The translations under genes were made by a program, and so were the position numbers. Shown here in pieces: positions 15,711 to 23,739 of a stretch of DNA of 64,000 nucleotides. Source of the DNA: Alteraquisediminimonas sediminicola (lineage in GTDB: Bacteria > Pseudomonadota > Alphaproteobacteria > Sphingomonadales > Sphingomonadaceae); assembly GCF_019740335.1 (NCBI RefSeq), contig NZ_JAHXZS010000002.1:1-64000 (forward strand), read 5' to 3'. Position 1 is the first letter of the stretch; each line of letters opens with the position of its first letter. The notes under the pieces were generated by a model. The model made no database searches and was not told the origin of the DNA. It saw only the letters and a program-made list of their open reading frames with translations.

Positions 15711-17101
15711 ACCGCCCGTTTCGCATCGCCTGTACGCTCGGCACCATGACGGCGCTATCGGCCTGCATGATGGGCGCATACAAGCAGCCCGCCATGCCCG
15801 TGCCCGCCCAATGGCCGCAACAGGTCGCGCCCATCCCCTCGCCCGTCGCCAGCACAGGCAATGTCGATGCCGCCTTGTCGTGGCAGGCCTTGGTCCGCGA
15901 TGAAAAACTGCAGGCGCTATTGACGACAGCCCTCATCAACAATCGCGATTTGCGTATAACGGTCGCCAATATCGGTCAGGCACGGGCGCAATATCGCGGG
16001 GCGCAGCGTGATCGCCTGCCCAATATTGCCGCCGGAGGCTCGGTCAAAATCGAGGAACCATTGCAAGGCGGCGACAGCAGCGAAAACTGGGTCACATCCA
16101 TTGGCATCACCAGCTTTGAAATCGACCTGTTTGGCCGCATGGCGAGCCTGAACGAAGCCGCCCGCCAGCGCTATCTCGCGAGCGAAGCCGGTGCCAAGGC
16201 CGCCCGCATCGCCTTGGTGGCAGAGCTATCGCTCGCCTATATCCAATTGGCCGCCGATCAGGATCTGTTGCGCGAAAGCGAGATCAGCCTAGCCACCGCC
16301 GAACGCAGCCTGCAACTCGTCCAGAGCCGCAAGGCAGCAGGCTTGGTCAGCGGGCTTGACGTCAATCAGGCGGCAGGGCTGCTCGCCTCCACCGAGGCCG
16401 ACCGGCTCGCCGCAATGACGCAGGTCGCGCAGGATCGCAACGCGCTTGATCTATTGGTCGGCGTGCCGGTGGCATCCGACCAATTGCCGACCGGCCTTGC
16501 CGCGCTTGATCCCGCGATCATTCAACCCCAGCCCGATCTATCATCGCAAATGTTGCTGCGCCGCCCCGATGTCGTGCAGGCCGAGGCGGCGCTTAAAGCA
16601 GGCTATGCCGATGTGGCTGCGGCCCGCGCGCGCTTTTTCCCAACGATCAGCCTGACCTCGGCTCTCGGATCGGCCAGTACGGCCTTATCCGCCTTGTTCA
16701 CCAATGGCGCGTTCAGTTGGGATGTGAAGCCAAGCGCGAGCTTTCCCATCTTCGGCGGCGGCGGGCGCGAGAATTTCGAGGCCAGCAAGGCGCGACGCGA
16801 AGGCCTGATCGCCTCCTATGAAAAGACGATCCAGACCGCCTTTCGCGAAGTGGCCGATGCCCTTGCCGGGCTGGAAACAATCGACGCGCAACTGGCCGCG
16901 CAAAACCGGCTGGTCACGGCCAGCGAACAGAGCTTCACCTTAAGCGACCGTCGCTATCGCGCGGGCATCGATTCCTATTTCACGCGTCTGGATGCTCAAC
17001 GCAGCCTGACCACCGCCCGCAAGGCCGCCATCAGGACGCGACTGACACAGATCGGCTATCGCATCGCCCTGTATCGCGCGATAGCACCGGAAGCGCACTG
17101 A
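15707..17101 (+). CDS. Outer-membrane efflux channel lipoprotein (NodT/OprM type)
   Basis: The 464-residue protein has a lipoprotein signal (MTALSAC, Cys20) and two repeated TolC-type domains with long helices rich in Ala, Gln and Arg (for example LLRESEISLATAERSLQLV). The motifs LLRRPDVVQAEAALKAGYADVAAARARFFP and SFTLSDRRYRAGIDSYFTRLDAQRSL are typical of the NodT branch. It forms the outer-membrane duct of the efflux complex. Its start overlaps the end of the pump gene. A short GC-rich hairpin follows the stop. Confidence 0.95.
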   Translation: MNRPFRIACTLGTMTALSACMMGAYKQPAMPVPAQWPQQVAPIPSPVASTGNVDAALSWQALVRDEKLQALLTTALINNRDLRITVANIGQARAQYRGAQRDRLPNIAAGGSVKIEEPLQGGDSSENWVTSIGITSFEIDLFGRMASLNEAARQRYLASEAGAKAARIALVAELSLAYIQLAADQDLLRESEISLATAERSLQLVQSRKAAGLVSGLDVNQAAGLLASTEADRLAAMTQVAQDRNALDLLVGVPVASDQLPTGLAALDPAIIQPQPDLSSQMLLRRPDVVQAEAALKAGYADVAAARARFFPTISLTSALGSASTALSALFTNGAFSWDVKPSASFPIFGGGGRENFEASKARREGLIASYEKTIQTAFREVADALAGLETIDAQLAAQNRLVTASEQSFTLSDRRYRAGIDSYFTRLDAQRSLTTARKAAIRTRLTQIGYRIALYRAIAPEAH

Positions 17102-17123
17102 AGCGCGGTGCTACCGTGCGCTT
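17101..17123 (+). terminator. Possible terminator after the efflux operon
   Basis: AAGCGC and GCGCTT with inner GGT/ACC pairing form a short hairpin starting at the stop codon. The T tract is poor (CTTT), so termination here is uncertain. Confidence 0.4.
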
Positions 17124-17542
17124 TGGGGCGATATAGGTAATACTGACCGGGGTGCACCCAGTCGGTTTTCTGCTGCGGCGCATGCACTGAAACCGATTCG
17201 TGCAAATCGCATTGAACATGGCCTGCCCGCATCGGGCTGGTTTCCCATATCTGCCTAGCCGCCGCCCCGTACGCGCCATGCCGGCCTTTATTGGCAACCG
17301 GGGCAGCGGGGGATGAAACGCCCGATCATGCTGATAACCGATGTTTATTCTTGTGTTCGCTGTCCTCGTTACCCCCCGATCATCGGCATGATCAGGCCAC
17401 CCGATTGCAGGTAAATATCGAAAAACCTATAATAAAACTGCAATGCACGCTTCGTAAAAGCCAACAGGCGACTTGGTTCTGCGCTGCACAACAACAAGCA
17501 GATTACCTAATAAGTCTGCAATCGTAGGAAGGATATTACCAG
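17124..17542. other. Intergenic region between efflux operon and UrcA gene
   Basis: I see no supported gene in about 420 bases. The left half is GC-rich with weak dyads. The right half is AT-rich near 17410-17450 (CCTATAATAAAACTG), a plausible promoter area for the UrcA gene. Confidence 0.5.
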
Positions 17543-17854
17543 ATGAAATTTTCACACGCGCACGCCGCTTGGTTGGTGGCCGCGGCCCTTGGCCTCCCGG
17601 CCCTGCCCGCCATGGCCTCATCCGACATCAGCGATGCCGTCACCCAAAGCCGCAGCGTCTCGATTGCCGATTTGAATGCCGCCAATCCGGCTGCCCGCGC
17701 CACCGCCTATAAGCGGATCGACATCGCAGCCCGCGTCACCTGCGGTTTTTGGACCACCCCCGGCGTGAACAGGCCAGCGGATTATAACAATTGCTTCAAC
17801 AAGGCCGTCACCGATGGCCGCGCACAGGCAGATGCAAAGCTTGCCAGCCGTTAA
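17543..17854 (+). CDS. UrcA-family exported small protein
   Basis: The 103-residue protein has a signal peptide (about 1-25, LPALPAMA) and the UrcA-family pattern: a short conserved helix after SVSIADLNAANPAARATAYKRIDIAARVTC, then C-terminal CFNKAVTDGRAQAD. Two cysteines (in VTCGFW and NNCFNK) probably form a disulphide. The family is common in Sphingomonadales and Caulobacterales, is usually found as single genes, and has no established function. It has AGGAAGGA upstream and a strong terminator directly after. Confidence 0.85.
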   Translation: MKFSHAHAAWLVAAALGLPALPAMASSDISDAVTQSRSVSIADLNAANPAARATAYKRIDIAARVTCGFWTTPGVNRPADYNNCFNKAVTDGRAQADAKLASR

Positions 17855-17880
17855 AACGGGTACATGTCGCCGACAAGACT

Positions 17881-17913
17881 AAAGGCCGGGTGTTCGCACC
17901 CGGCCTTTTCTTT
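17881..17913 (+). terminator. Strong UUCG-loop terminator after UrcA
   Basis: AAAGGCCGGGTG (17881-17892) pairs perfectly with CACCCGGCCTTT (17897-17908) around a TTCG tetraloop, and the right arm runs into TCTTT. The 12-bp stem and stable loop make this a near-ideal intrinsic terminator. Confidence 0.93.
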
Positions 17914-18051
17914 ATGGACATGATCGTAAAACGCGCAGGCTGACATCGCCAAATAGCGCGTAACAAGAAAACGGCGCCATGACCGAGGTCATCGCGCCGT
18001 TCCTTAACGTCCAGAATGTCGTGCCACAGGCAATTCTGCGGCAAACAAATC

Positions 18052-20280
18052 TTAGAACTTGTAACGTGCCGTCATGCCATAGGTACGCGGCGGTGAATGC
18101 AGCATGTAATCATAACCGAACGAACCGCGCAGGTTCAGACCATACATGAACATCTTGACGTTGGTCAGGTTGCTGACCCATGCACGCAGCGAAAGCTGTT
18201 CGCCCTCCCAACCGATGGTGGCATTGACCTTGGCATTTTCCTTGCCGACGAGATGGAAGTTGCCATCTTCATTGTTGAACGGCGAGAAATACTGCTTGCT
18301 GGTGTAGACAACGTTCGGCGAGAACACCAAATCACCGCTGCCAAGCTTGCCAAAGGTCCAGTCCGCACCGGCATTGATCGTCAGCTTTGGTGCGTTCGGC
18401 AGGTTGTTGCCATCGAGATTAACGCCCGAAAGCGTCAATTTGTCATAGGTCGCATCAAGATAGGTGATCGCGAAGTTGGTCTTCAGTTCCGGGATCAGAC
18501 GAGTGTTGATTTCAAGTTCAGCACCCTTGATTTCCGAACCCGGCACCGAACGGATGTAACCGGTGGTGCCGATCACTTCGTTCAACTGCTGGTTCTTGTA
18601 CTTGGTCAGGAACACCGCACCCGACACATTCACGCGACCGTCGAGCAGCTTGCCCTTGGCGCCGAGTTCATACGCATCGACCTTTTCCGGCGACACGAAA
18701 TCGATCGTGGAGCCGAAGAACTGGCTACTGAACGAACCGGCACGATAACCACGGCTGTAATTGGCGAACACGATCGCGCCGCTGTCCAGCGTGTAGTTCA
18801 GGCCGAACTTGCCGGTCAGACGGCTGCTCTTACGCTTGCGAGCAGGTTCAGGCGTAATCACCCCAGTCGGCGAAATCGAGCCATGGGTGAAACCGGTGCC
18901 ATCTGCCGTCGGATCGAAATCATACACACTGAAATCAGGACCCGTGGCTGGATCCAAAATCGTGATAAACGAATAGGCATCGTAATGCTTGCTCTTGTCC
19001 TTCGTATAACGAAGGCCAACCGTCGCGCTCAACTTATCAGTAATATCCTGATCGACCTGAATAAAGGCCGCTGCCGACTTACGGGTCTGCTGATAATGCT
19101 GGTAAATATACAGTGCCTGCACAAGGCGATAACGATCGACGTTATTGATCTTGTCCATGCCATAATAGACGCCAGCCTGTACATTCGTGCGTTCGCCCGA
19201 ATAGTTCAGCTTCACTTCCTGGTTAAACTGCTTGTACACGTCACCATAATTGGTCTGCAAGAAACCAACAACCGGCGTCCCCGAACCTTCCTGGCTCAGA
19301 TGCTGCTTTGCCCAGTCATAAGCCGTCAGGGTCTGGATCGACAGCTCATCGGTCAGTTCATAATTGATGTTGAACTGTGCACCACGATTCTTCACATTAT
19401 TGTAACCGAGCGACGGCTGATTGGTTTCAAAGAAGCTCAGACCATCGGCTTCACGATGATATTGGGACACGCCGCTACCATCGTTCAGGTGATAGGCCGC
19501 AGCCTGGGTTGAGTTGTTCTTGCCAGCGGTCAGCTTCAACGTCATGTCAAGTCTGTCGCTTGGCTTGGCGCGGATGATCAAACGACCTGCCAGTGAATCG
19601 CGCGAGTTCGCATCCGGCTCGCCCGGATAGATGTTCTTCACCCAGCCATCGGCTTTGACATAATTGACGGAAGCACGGAAACCCAGCACATCGTCGATCA
19701 GCGTGCCTTCAATCGCGCCTTGGCCGCGCAGCTCGTTGAAACGGCCATAGCCGAGTTCTACATAACCCTTGGTGCCGGCTTCCAGCTTCGGCTTCACCGA
19801 AATGAAGTTGATCGCGCCACCAGTGGTGTTGCGGCCATAAAGCGTGCCCTGCGGGCCACGAACGGCTTCAATACGTTCCAGATCATAGATCTGCATGCCG
19901 TGCATCGTACGGGCGACGAGATAGTTATCGTCGGTGTACACGCCGACCGGCGACACCTGGTTGGCACCATATTCGTTACCCACACCGATGCCGCGCATCG
20001 TGAAGTTCGGCTGCGCATCGCCAAATGCGCTGGTCACCTGCAACGAAGGCACCGCGCCGGACAGGCCGACACTCTGGGTGATGCCCTGACGCGCAAGGTC
20101 TTCGGTACCGACGGCGGACACCGACACCGGCACGCTCATCAGCGATTCCGAGCGGCGCTGTGCGGTCACGACAATGTCTTCAAGACCCTGATTGTCCGCA
20201 TCCGCGGCCAATGCATACATCGGCGTCAGCAGTGACGCACCCAAGATGGTAACAGTTAGAAAACGGGACTTTTTCATCAT
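18052..20280 (-). CDS. TonB-dependent receptor (catabolic cluster, left)
   Basis: The 742-residue protein starts with MMKKSRFLTVTILGASLLTPMYALA (signal peptide) after AAGGGGGG. It has the TonB box region DIVVTAQRRSESLMSVPVSVSAV, a plug with VRGPQGTLYGRNTTGGAINF and a barrel ending in ARYKF. This plug motif is shared with the receptor at 57387-59783 and is common in sphingomonad catabolic clusters. It likely imports a hydrophobic organic substrate. About 110 bp upstream is a 19-bp sequence that also stands before the alcohol dehydrogenase at 35011-36087, so the receptor probably belongs to the same regulon. Confidence 0.94.
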   Translation of the reverse strand: MMKKSRFLTVTILGASLLTPMYALAADADNQGLEDIVVTAQRRSESLMSVPVSVSAVGTEDLARQGITQSVGLSGAVPSLQVTSAFGDAQPNFTMRGIGVGNEYGANQVSPVGVYTDDNYLVARTMHGMQIYDLERIEAVRGPQGTLYGRNTTGGAINFISVKPKLEAGTKGYVELGYGRFNELRGQGAIEGTLIDDVLGFRASVNYVKADGWVKNIYPGEPDANSRDSLAGRLIIRAKPSDRLDMTLKLTAGKNNSTQAAAYHLNDGSGVSQYHREADGLSFFETNQPSLGYNNVKNRGAQFNINYELTDELSIQTLTAYDWAKQHLSQEGSGTPVVGFLQTNYGDVYKQFNQEVKLNYSGERTNVQAGVYYGMDKINNVDRYRLVQALYIYQHYQQTRKSAAAFIQVDQDITDKLSATVGLRYTKDKSKHYDAYSFITILDPATGPDFSVYDFDPTADGTGFTHGSISPTGVITPEPARKRKSSRLTGKFGLNYTLDSGAIVFANYSRGYRAGSFSSQFFGSTIDFVSPEKVDAYELGAKGKLLDGRVNVSGAVFLTKYKNQQLNEVIGTTGYIRSVPGSEIKGAELEINTRLIPELKTNFAITYLDATYDKLTLSGVNLDGNNLPNAPKLTINAGADWTFGKLGSGDLVFSPNVVYTSKQYFSPFNNEDGNFHLVGKENAKVNATIGWEGEQLSLRAWVSNLTNVKMFMYGLNLRGSFGYDYMLHSPPRTYGMTARYKF

Positions 20281-20387
20281 ACCCCCCTTATTATTGCCTA
20301 AACTCAGGCCTATGCAGCGCCTTCAAATAGCGTGCGGTTTCATATTAAGCCGTGGATACTAGCTAGCCTGACCCGCGACTGGACGGG

Positions 20388-20406
20388 AGTGACGTGAATC
20401 CGTCAA
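20388..20406. promoter_or_regulatory. 19-bp element AGTGACGTGAATCCGTCAA, copy 1
   Basis: It is identical at all 19 positions to 36141-36159. It contains the dyad TGACG-N6-CGTCA and lies 108-126 bp upstream of the receptor start at 20280. It is a candidate operator shared by two distant minus-strand operons. Confidence 0.65.
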
Positions 20407-20576
20407 TGCAACCAACGCGGCGCGCGTCGCATCAAATCGGATCAAAAATGGGATTTTCCTCATCACTCCCCTTTTCAACCGCCCGAACCTTTTCGTTCAT
20501 GTCTTAGGCGGAAAAAACACTATATTATAATATCTTATATTTATACGTCATTGAACAATACCGAGATATATTCCCA

Positions 20577-20591
20577 GATTGTCAGACAATC
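20577..20591. promoter_or_regulatory. Perfect 15-bp palindrome GATTGTC-A-GACAATC
   Basis: The central part TTGTCAGACAA fits the TNGTNNNACNA pattern known for GntR regulators of the FCD/FadR group. Two such regulators are encoded in this window (31938-32657 and 60045-60749). It lies about 300 bp upstream of the receptor gene. Confidence 0.5.
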
Positions 20592-20674
20592 CTAGAAGAG
20601 CAAGGACGAACGATCCAATTGGTTTTAACGGTAGAATGATCGGGGAATGCAATGAATACCCAGCCCTTCTTTAC

Positions 20675-21049
20675 TCAGCTTAGGGCGCGCAGCAATTCTT
20701 CCTTGTCGAAATAATCCCGCCATAAGTGGATCAGGCCATCCGTCCCGATCTCGAAAACCCCCATCGCGCGGACAGCCGTCCAGTCCGCATCTTTGAAGCG
20801 GAAGCGATCAACTCGCTCGGTCAGGACGACCGTCCCTTGCGCGGCAATATGTTCGAGCGACCAGTCAATCTCCTCTGCCACCAGAAATCCATCCAATAAT
20901 GCCATCGCCGCCACGACCCCCTTTGCGGGGTCAAGCGGGATGCCGTGGCAGATGATGTCCGGATGCATCAACTTTATGATCGCATCCCGGTCCTTGCGAT
21001 TCCATGCCGCAATAAAATCGCGCACGATGGAAATGGCCTGATCAGTCAT
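20675..21049 (-). CDS. Limonene-1,2-epoxide hydrolase-like protein (SnoaL/NTF2 fold)
   Basis: This 124-residue protein has the single small domain of limonene-1,2-epoxide hydrolase. The Asp-Arg-Asp triad is visible: R79 and D81 in LTERVDRF and D112 in LWRDYFD. Arg to Asp is 2 residues and Asp to Asp is 31, the same as R99/D101/D132 of the Rhodococcus enzyme. The Tyr and Asn that help hold the water there are not seen at the expected places (Ile33 and His35 here), so substrate or efficiency may differ. Its start lies inside the end of the upstream dehydrogenase gene (8-bp overlap). It suggests hydrolysis of a terpene-type epoxide, but a non-hydrolytic SnoaL role remains possible. Confidence 0.78.
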   Translation of the reverse strand: MTDQAISIVRDFIAAWNRKDRDAIIKLMHPDIICHGIPLDPAKGVVAAMALLDGFLVAEEIDWSLEHIAAQGTVVLTERVDRFRFKDADWTAVRAMGVFEIGTDGLIHLWRDYFDKEELLRALS

Positions 21050-22064
21050 AGCGAATGGCGATCTTGCCGAGATGCGCGCCGCTCAATTGATAGCGAAACG
21101 CATCGGCCAGCTCTTCAAAACCAAATGTCCGGTTCAATATGGGCCGGATGGTTTGCCCTGCCAGAAACGCGCTCAACTCCCGCAACAGGGCCACGCTCCC
21201 CACCGCCATGCCCTGCACTCGCAGATGGTGCATGATCACATCGCGCAACGGCAGCACAGGTGCGCCACGACCGGTGCTACCGATCACCAGCACGCGCCCG
21301 CCGATCCGACATGCGGCGACCGATTGATCGAACGTCGCCTCGCCGCCGATCTCCATCACGACATCCGCCCCTGCGCCTTGGGTCAATTCGCGCGCCCGCA
21401 TCCCCCAATCGGGACAGGCCCGATAGTTGATTCCATATTCTGCCCCCAAGGCCGCCAGTTGCGCGAGCTTTTCATCGGAAGAGGAGGTCGAGATTACCCG
21501 CACGCCCAAGGCGCTGGCAAATTGGACCGCGAAAATGGCGAGCCCGCCTGACCCCGGGACCAGCACGATACTGCCCGGCCCCACTTCACCCTCGGCCTTC
21601 AAGGCTCGCCATGCCGTCAACCCGGCGCAGGGCAAGGTGGCCGCTTCTTCAAAGCTCCACCCCTTGGGCATCGGCACCAAACTTGCCGCCGGGACCGCGA
21701 CATAATCCGCCGCAAAACCATCATAGGTCTCGCCCGCGACATCCGCATTATTGGCCCAAGTCGGCGGGCCATCCAGCCAGTGCGGGAAAAACGCGCCCAT
21801 CACCCTGTCGCCAATGGCGACACCTGTCGCATCCGGGCCAAGCGCCACCACTTCCCCCGCCCCATCCGACATCGGCACCCGGCCTGCCGCTACCGGAATA
21901 TGCCCCGCCGCGACGAGAAAATCATGAAAGTTGAGCGAGGATGCCCGCACCCGGATCAGTGCCTCTCCCGGCCCCGGTTGTGGCACCGGCACTTGGGTGA
22001 TCTCAAGATTATCCAGCGTCGGCTTGGCTGCCAGCCGATAGATACGCATATTGCTGGGGATCAT
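21042..22064 (-). CDS. Zinc-free MDR alcohol dehydrogenase/quinone oxidoreductase-like
   Basis: The 340-residue protein has the medium-chain dehydrogenase layout: an N-terminal GroES-like domain (SSLNFHDFLVAAG, where zinc enzymes have a Cys) and a Rossmann domain (VPGSGGLAIFAVQFASALG). The usual catalytic zinc ligands and the structural cysteine cluster are absent, which places it with the zinc-independent quinone-oxidoreductase or enoyl-reductase branch. It probably oxidises an alcohol or reduces a conjugated double bond with NAD(P)H. It sits between an LEH-like protein and two short-chain dehydrogenases in a tight minus-strand operon starting at 26234. Confidence 0.88.
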   Translation of the reverse strand: MIPSNMRIYRLAAKPTLDNLEITQVPVPQPGPGEALIRVRASSLNFHDFLVAAGHIPVAAGRVPMSDGAGEVVALGPDATGVAIGDRVMGAFFPHWLDGPPTWANNADVAGETYDGFAADYVAVPAASLVPMPKGWSFEEAATLPCAGLTAWRALKAEGEVGPGSIVLVPGSGGLAIFAVQFASALGVRVISTSSSDEKLAQLAALGAEYGINYRACPDWGMRARELTQGAGADVVMEIGGEATFDQSVAACRIGGRVLVIGSTGRGAPVLPLRDVIMHHLRVQGMAVGSVALLRELSAFLAGQTIRPILNRTFGFEELADAFRYQLSGAHLGKIAIRYD

Positions 22065-22067
22065 GAT

Positions 22068-22901
22068 CTATTCTCCATCCGCTGCGCGCACGACGGCGCT
22101 CGCCCGACCTTCCAAATGGCTGACACCGCCCAATATACGCGTAAAATCAGGCTGGCCAGTCCATGCGGTCGTACCGCCATCGACAACGAGATTATGCCCG
22201 TTGATATAAGACGCATCGGACGACGCGAGAAAGGCAATCGCGGACGCCACCTCCGCAGGCTGGGCCGGGCGTGCCATGGGCAAGCCGCCGTCCATCCACG
22301 CCGCCATCAACTCCTGATGGCCGGTCAGCCCTTCGGCTAAGGGCGTGGCAGTCAGGCCGGGGCTAACGATATTCACCCGCAGCTTTGGCGCATGGTCCAG
22401 CGCCATCGAACGCGACATGTTGATCACCGCCGCCTTGGCCGCATTATAGGCAAGAAACCCGCGATCCCCGGCAATGCCGGAGGTGGAGGCGACATTGACG
22501 ATATTCCCGCCCACAGCCTCCAGATGCGGGATGGCGCACCGGCTGGCCCACATCACGGCCTCGACATCGATCGCCATCACCTCGCGCCAATGCGGCAGAT
22601 CAATCTCGGTCACCCGACCAAGCGACCCAATCCCCGCATTGTTCACCAGAATATCGAGACGCCCGAAACGCGCGACCGTAGCAGCGACCATCGCCTCAAT
22701 CTGCGCCGAATAGAGCATATCGACCTGATGCCCCATCACGCGATCCGGGCCGATCTCGTCCAACAGCCGATCAATCGCATCGGGGCGAATATCGGCCACG
22801 ACCACATTCGCGCCCTCTTGGTGGAGACGGCGCACCGTCGCCTCGCCAATGCCAGATGCGCCCCCGGTGACGATGGCCACCTTGCCCTCAAACCGCAACA
22901 T
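22068..22901 (-). CDS. Short-chain dehydrogenase/reductase
   Basis: I use the ATG at 22901, which has AAGGAG about 8 bases upstream overlapping the stop of the previous gene. An earlier ATG lacks a ribosome site. The 277-residue product has the SDR cofactor motif TGGASGIG (about 12-19), NNAG and the catalytic Tyr-x3-Lys in AYNAAKAAV. The C-terminus extends past the usual VDGG end by about 30 residues. It is an NAD(P)-dependent alcohol/ketone enzyme in a run with a second SDR, an aldehyde dehydrogenase and a kinase-like gene. The substrate is unknown. Confidence 0.9.
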   Translation of the reverse strand: MLRFEGKVAIVTGGASGIGEATVRRLHQEGANVVVADIRPDAIDRLLDEIGPDRVMGHQVDMLYSAQIEAMVAATVARFGRLDILVNNAGIGSLGRVTEIDLPHWREVMAIDVEAVMWASRCAIPHLEAVGGNIVNVASTSGIAGDRGFLAYNAAKAAVINMSRSMALDHAPKLRVNIVSPGLTATPLAEGLTGHQELMAAWMDGGLPMARPAQPAEVASAIAFLASSDASYINGHNLVVDGGTTAWTGQPDFTRILGGVSHLEGRASAVVRAADGE

Positions 22902-22911
22902 CACCTTCTCC

Positions 22912-23688
22912 TTATCGCGCGGTATAGCCGCCATCCACGGTCAACAACGCGCCATTGATGAACGCCGAGCGGTCGCACAACAGCCACAAGGCGGCTTCCG
23001 CCACATCCTCGGGCTTGCCGAACCGGCCAATCGAATGGCGCTCCGCCATCGGCGCCACCTGCGCCTCGAACGCCGGGTTCGCGAACAGTCGCTCTTCCAC
23101 CATCGGGGTCAGGATCAACCCCGGCAGCAACGCATTAACCCGCACCTTCGTATAACGCGCCTCACAGGACGCCGCCCGGGTCAAGCCGATCACGCCATGT
23201 TTCGAGGCGACATAATCCGCCGCATGGGGTTGGCCGATAATGCCATCGCCCGACGACATATTGACAATGGCCCCGCCGTCTTGGGCCATGGCCCGGGTCT
23301 GATGACGCATGCATAAAAACACGCCGGTCAGATTGATGTCGATCACCCGCTGCCAATCCGGCGTGGATAGATCCGGCACCAATTGGTTCGACATCTCGAC
23401 CCCGGCATTATTGAACGCCCCGTCCAGCCGCCCGAACCGGGCCACCACGGCATCCACAGCCGCGCTGACCTGTTCTTCTTGCGCGACATCGGCCTGGCAA
23501 AACAACGCCTCACCGCCCTGTTGTGCGATCAGCTCGGTCACTTCAGTACCGCTCGTCGCATCGCGCTCCATGATCCCGACACGCGCGCCTTCCCGCGCGA
23601 ACAACAATGCCGCCGCACGCCCGATGCCCGAGCCTGCGCCCGTCACGATCACGACCTTGCCCGCCAGCATGCCCGATGATCCCGTCAT
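22912..23688 (-). CDS. Short-chain dehydrogenase/reductase
   Basis: The 258-residue protein is a classical SDR with TGAGSGIG near the N-terminus, NNAGVEMS, the active-site Tyr-x3-Lys in DYVASKHGV and the C-terminal end ALLTVDGGYTAR. A ribosome site (GGGAGG) precedes the start. It is followed at 10 bp by another SDR gene and preceded by an aldehyde dehydrogenase, so successive oxidation of an alcohol is likely. The exact substrate cannot be read. Confidence 0.9.
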   Translation of the reverse strand: MTGSSGMLAGKVVIVTGAGSGIGRAAALLFAREGARVGIMERDATSGTEVTELIAQQGGEALFCQADVAQEEQVSAAVDAVVARFGRLDGAFNNAGVEMSNQLVPDLSTPDWQRVIDINLTGVFLCMRHQTRAMAQDGGAIVNMSSGDGIIGQPHAADYVASKHGVIGLTRAASCEARYTKVRVNALLPGLILTPMVEERLFANPAFEAQVAPMAERHSIGRFGKPEDVAEAALWLLCDRSAFINGALLTVDGGYTAR

Positions 23689-23739
23689 GCGCCCGCGCCT
23701 CCCATGTGATCGATTAACATCGCCATCCCGTGGCCCGTA

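Larger units (their letters stand above)
20281..20674. other. Receptor promoter region and spacer
   Basis: This 394-bp stretch has no supported gene. It carries the 19-bp shared element (20388-20406), a very AT-rich segment near 20515-20550 and a perfect palindrome GATTGTC-A-GACAATC (20577-20591). The right side is downstream of the LEH-like gene. Confidence 0.6.
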
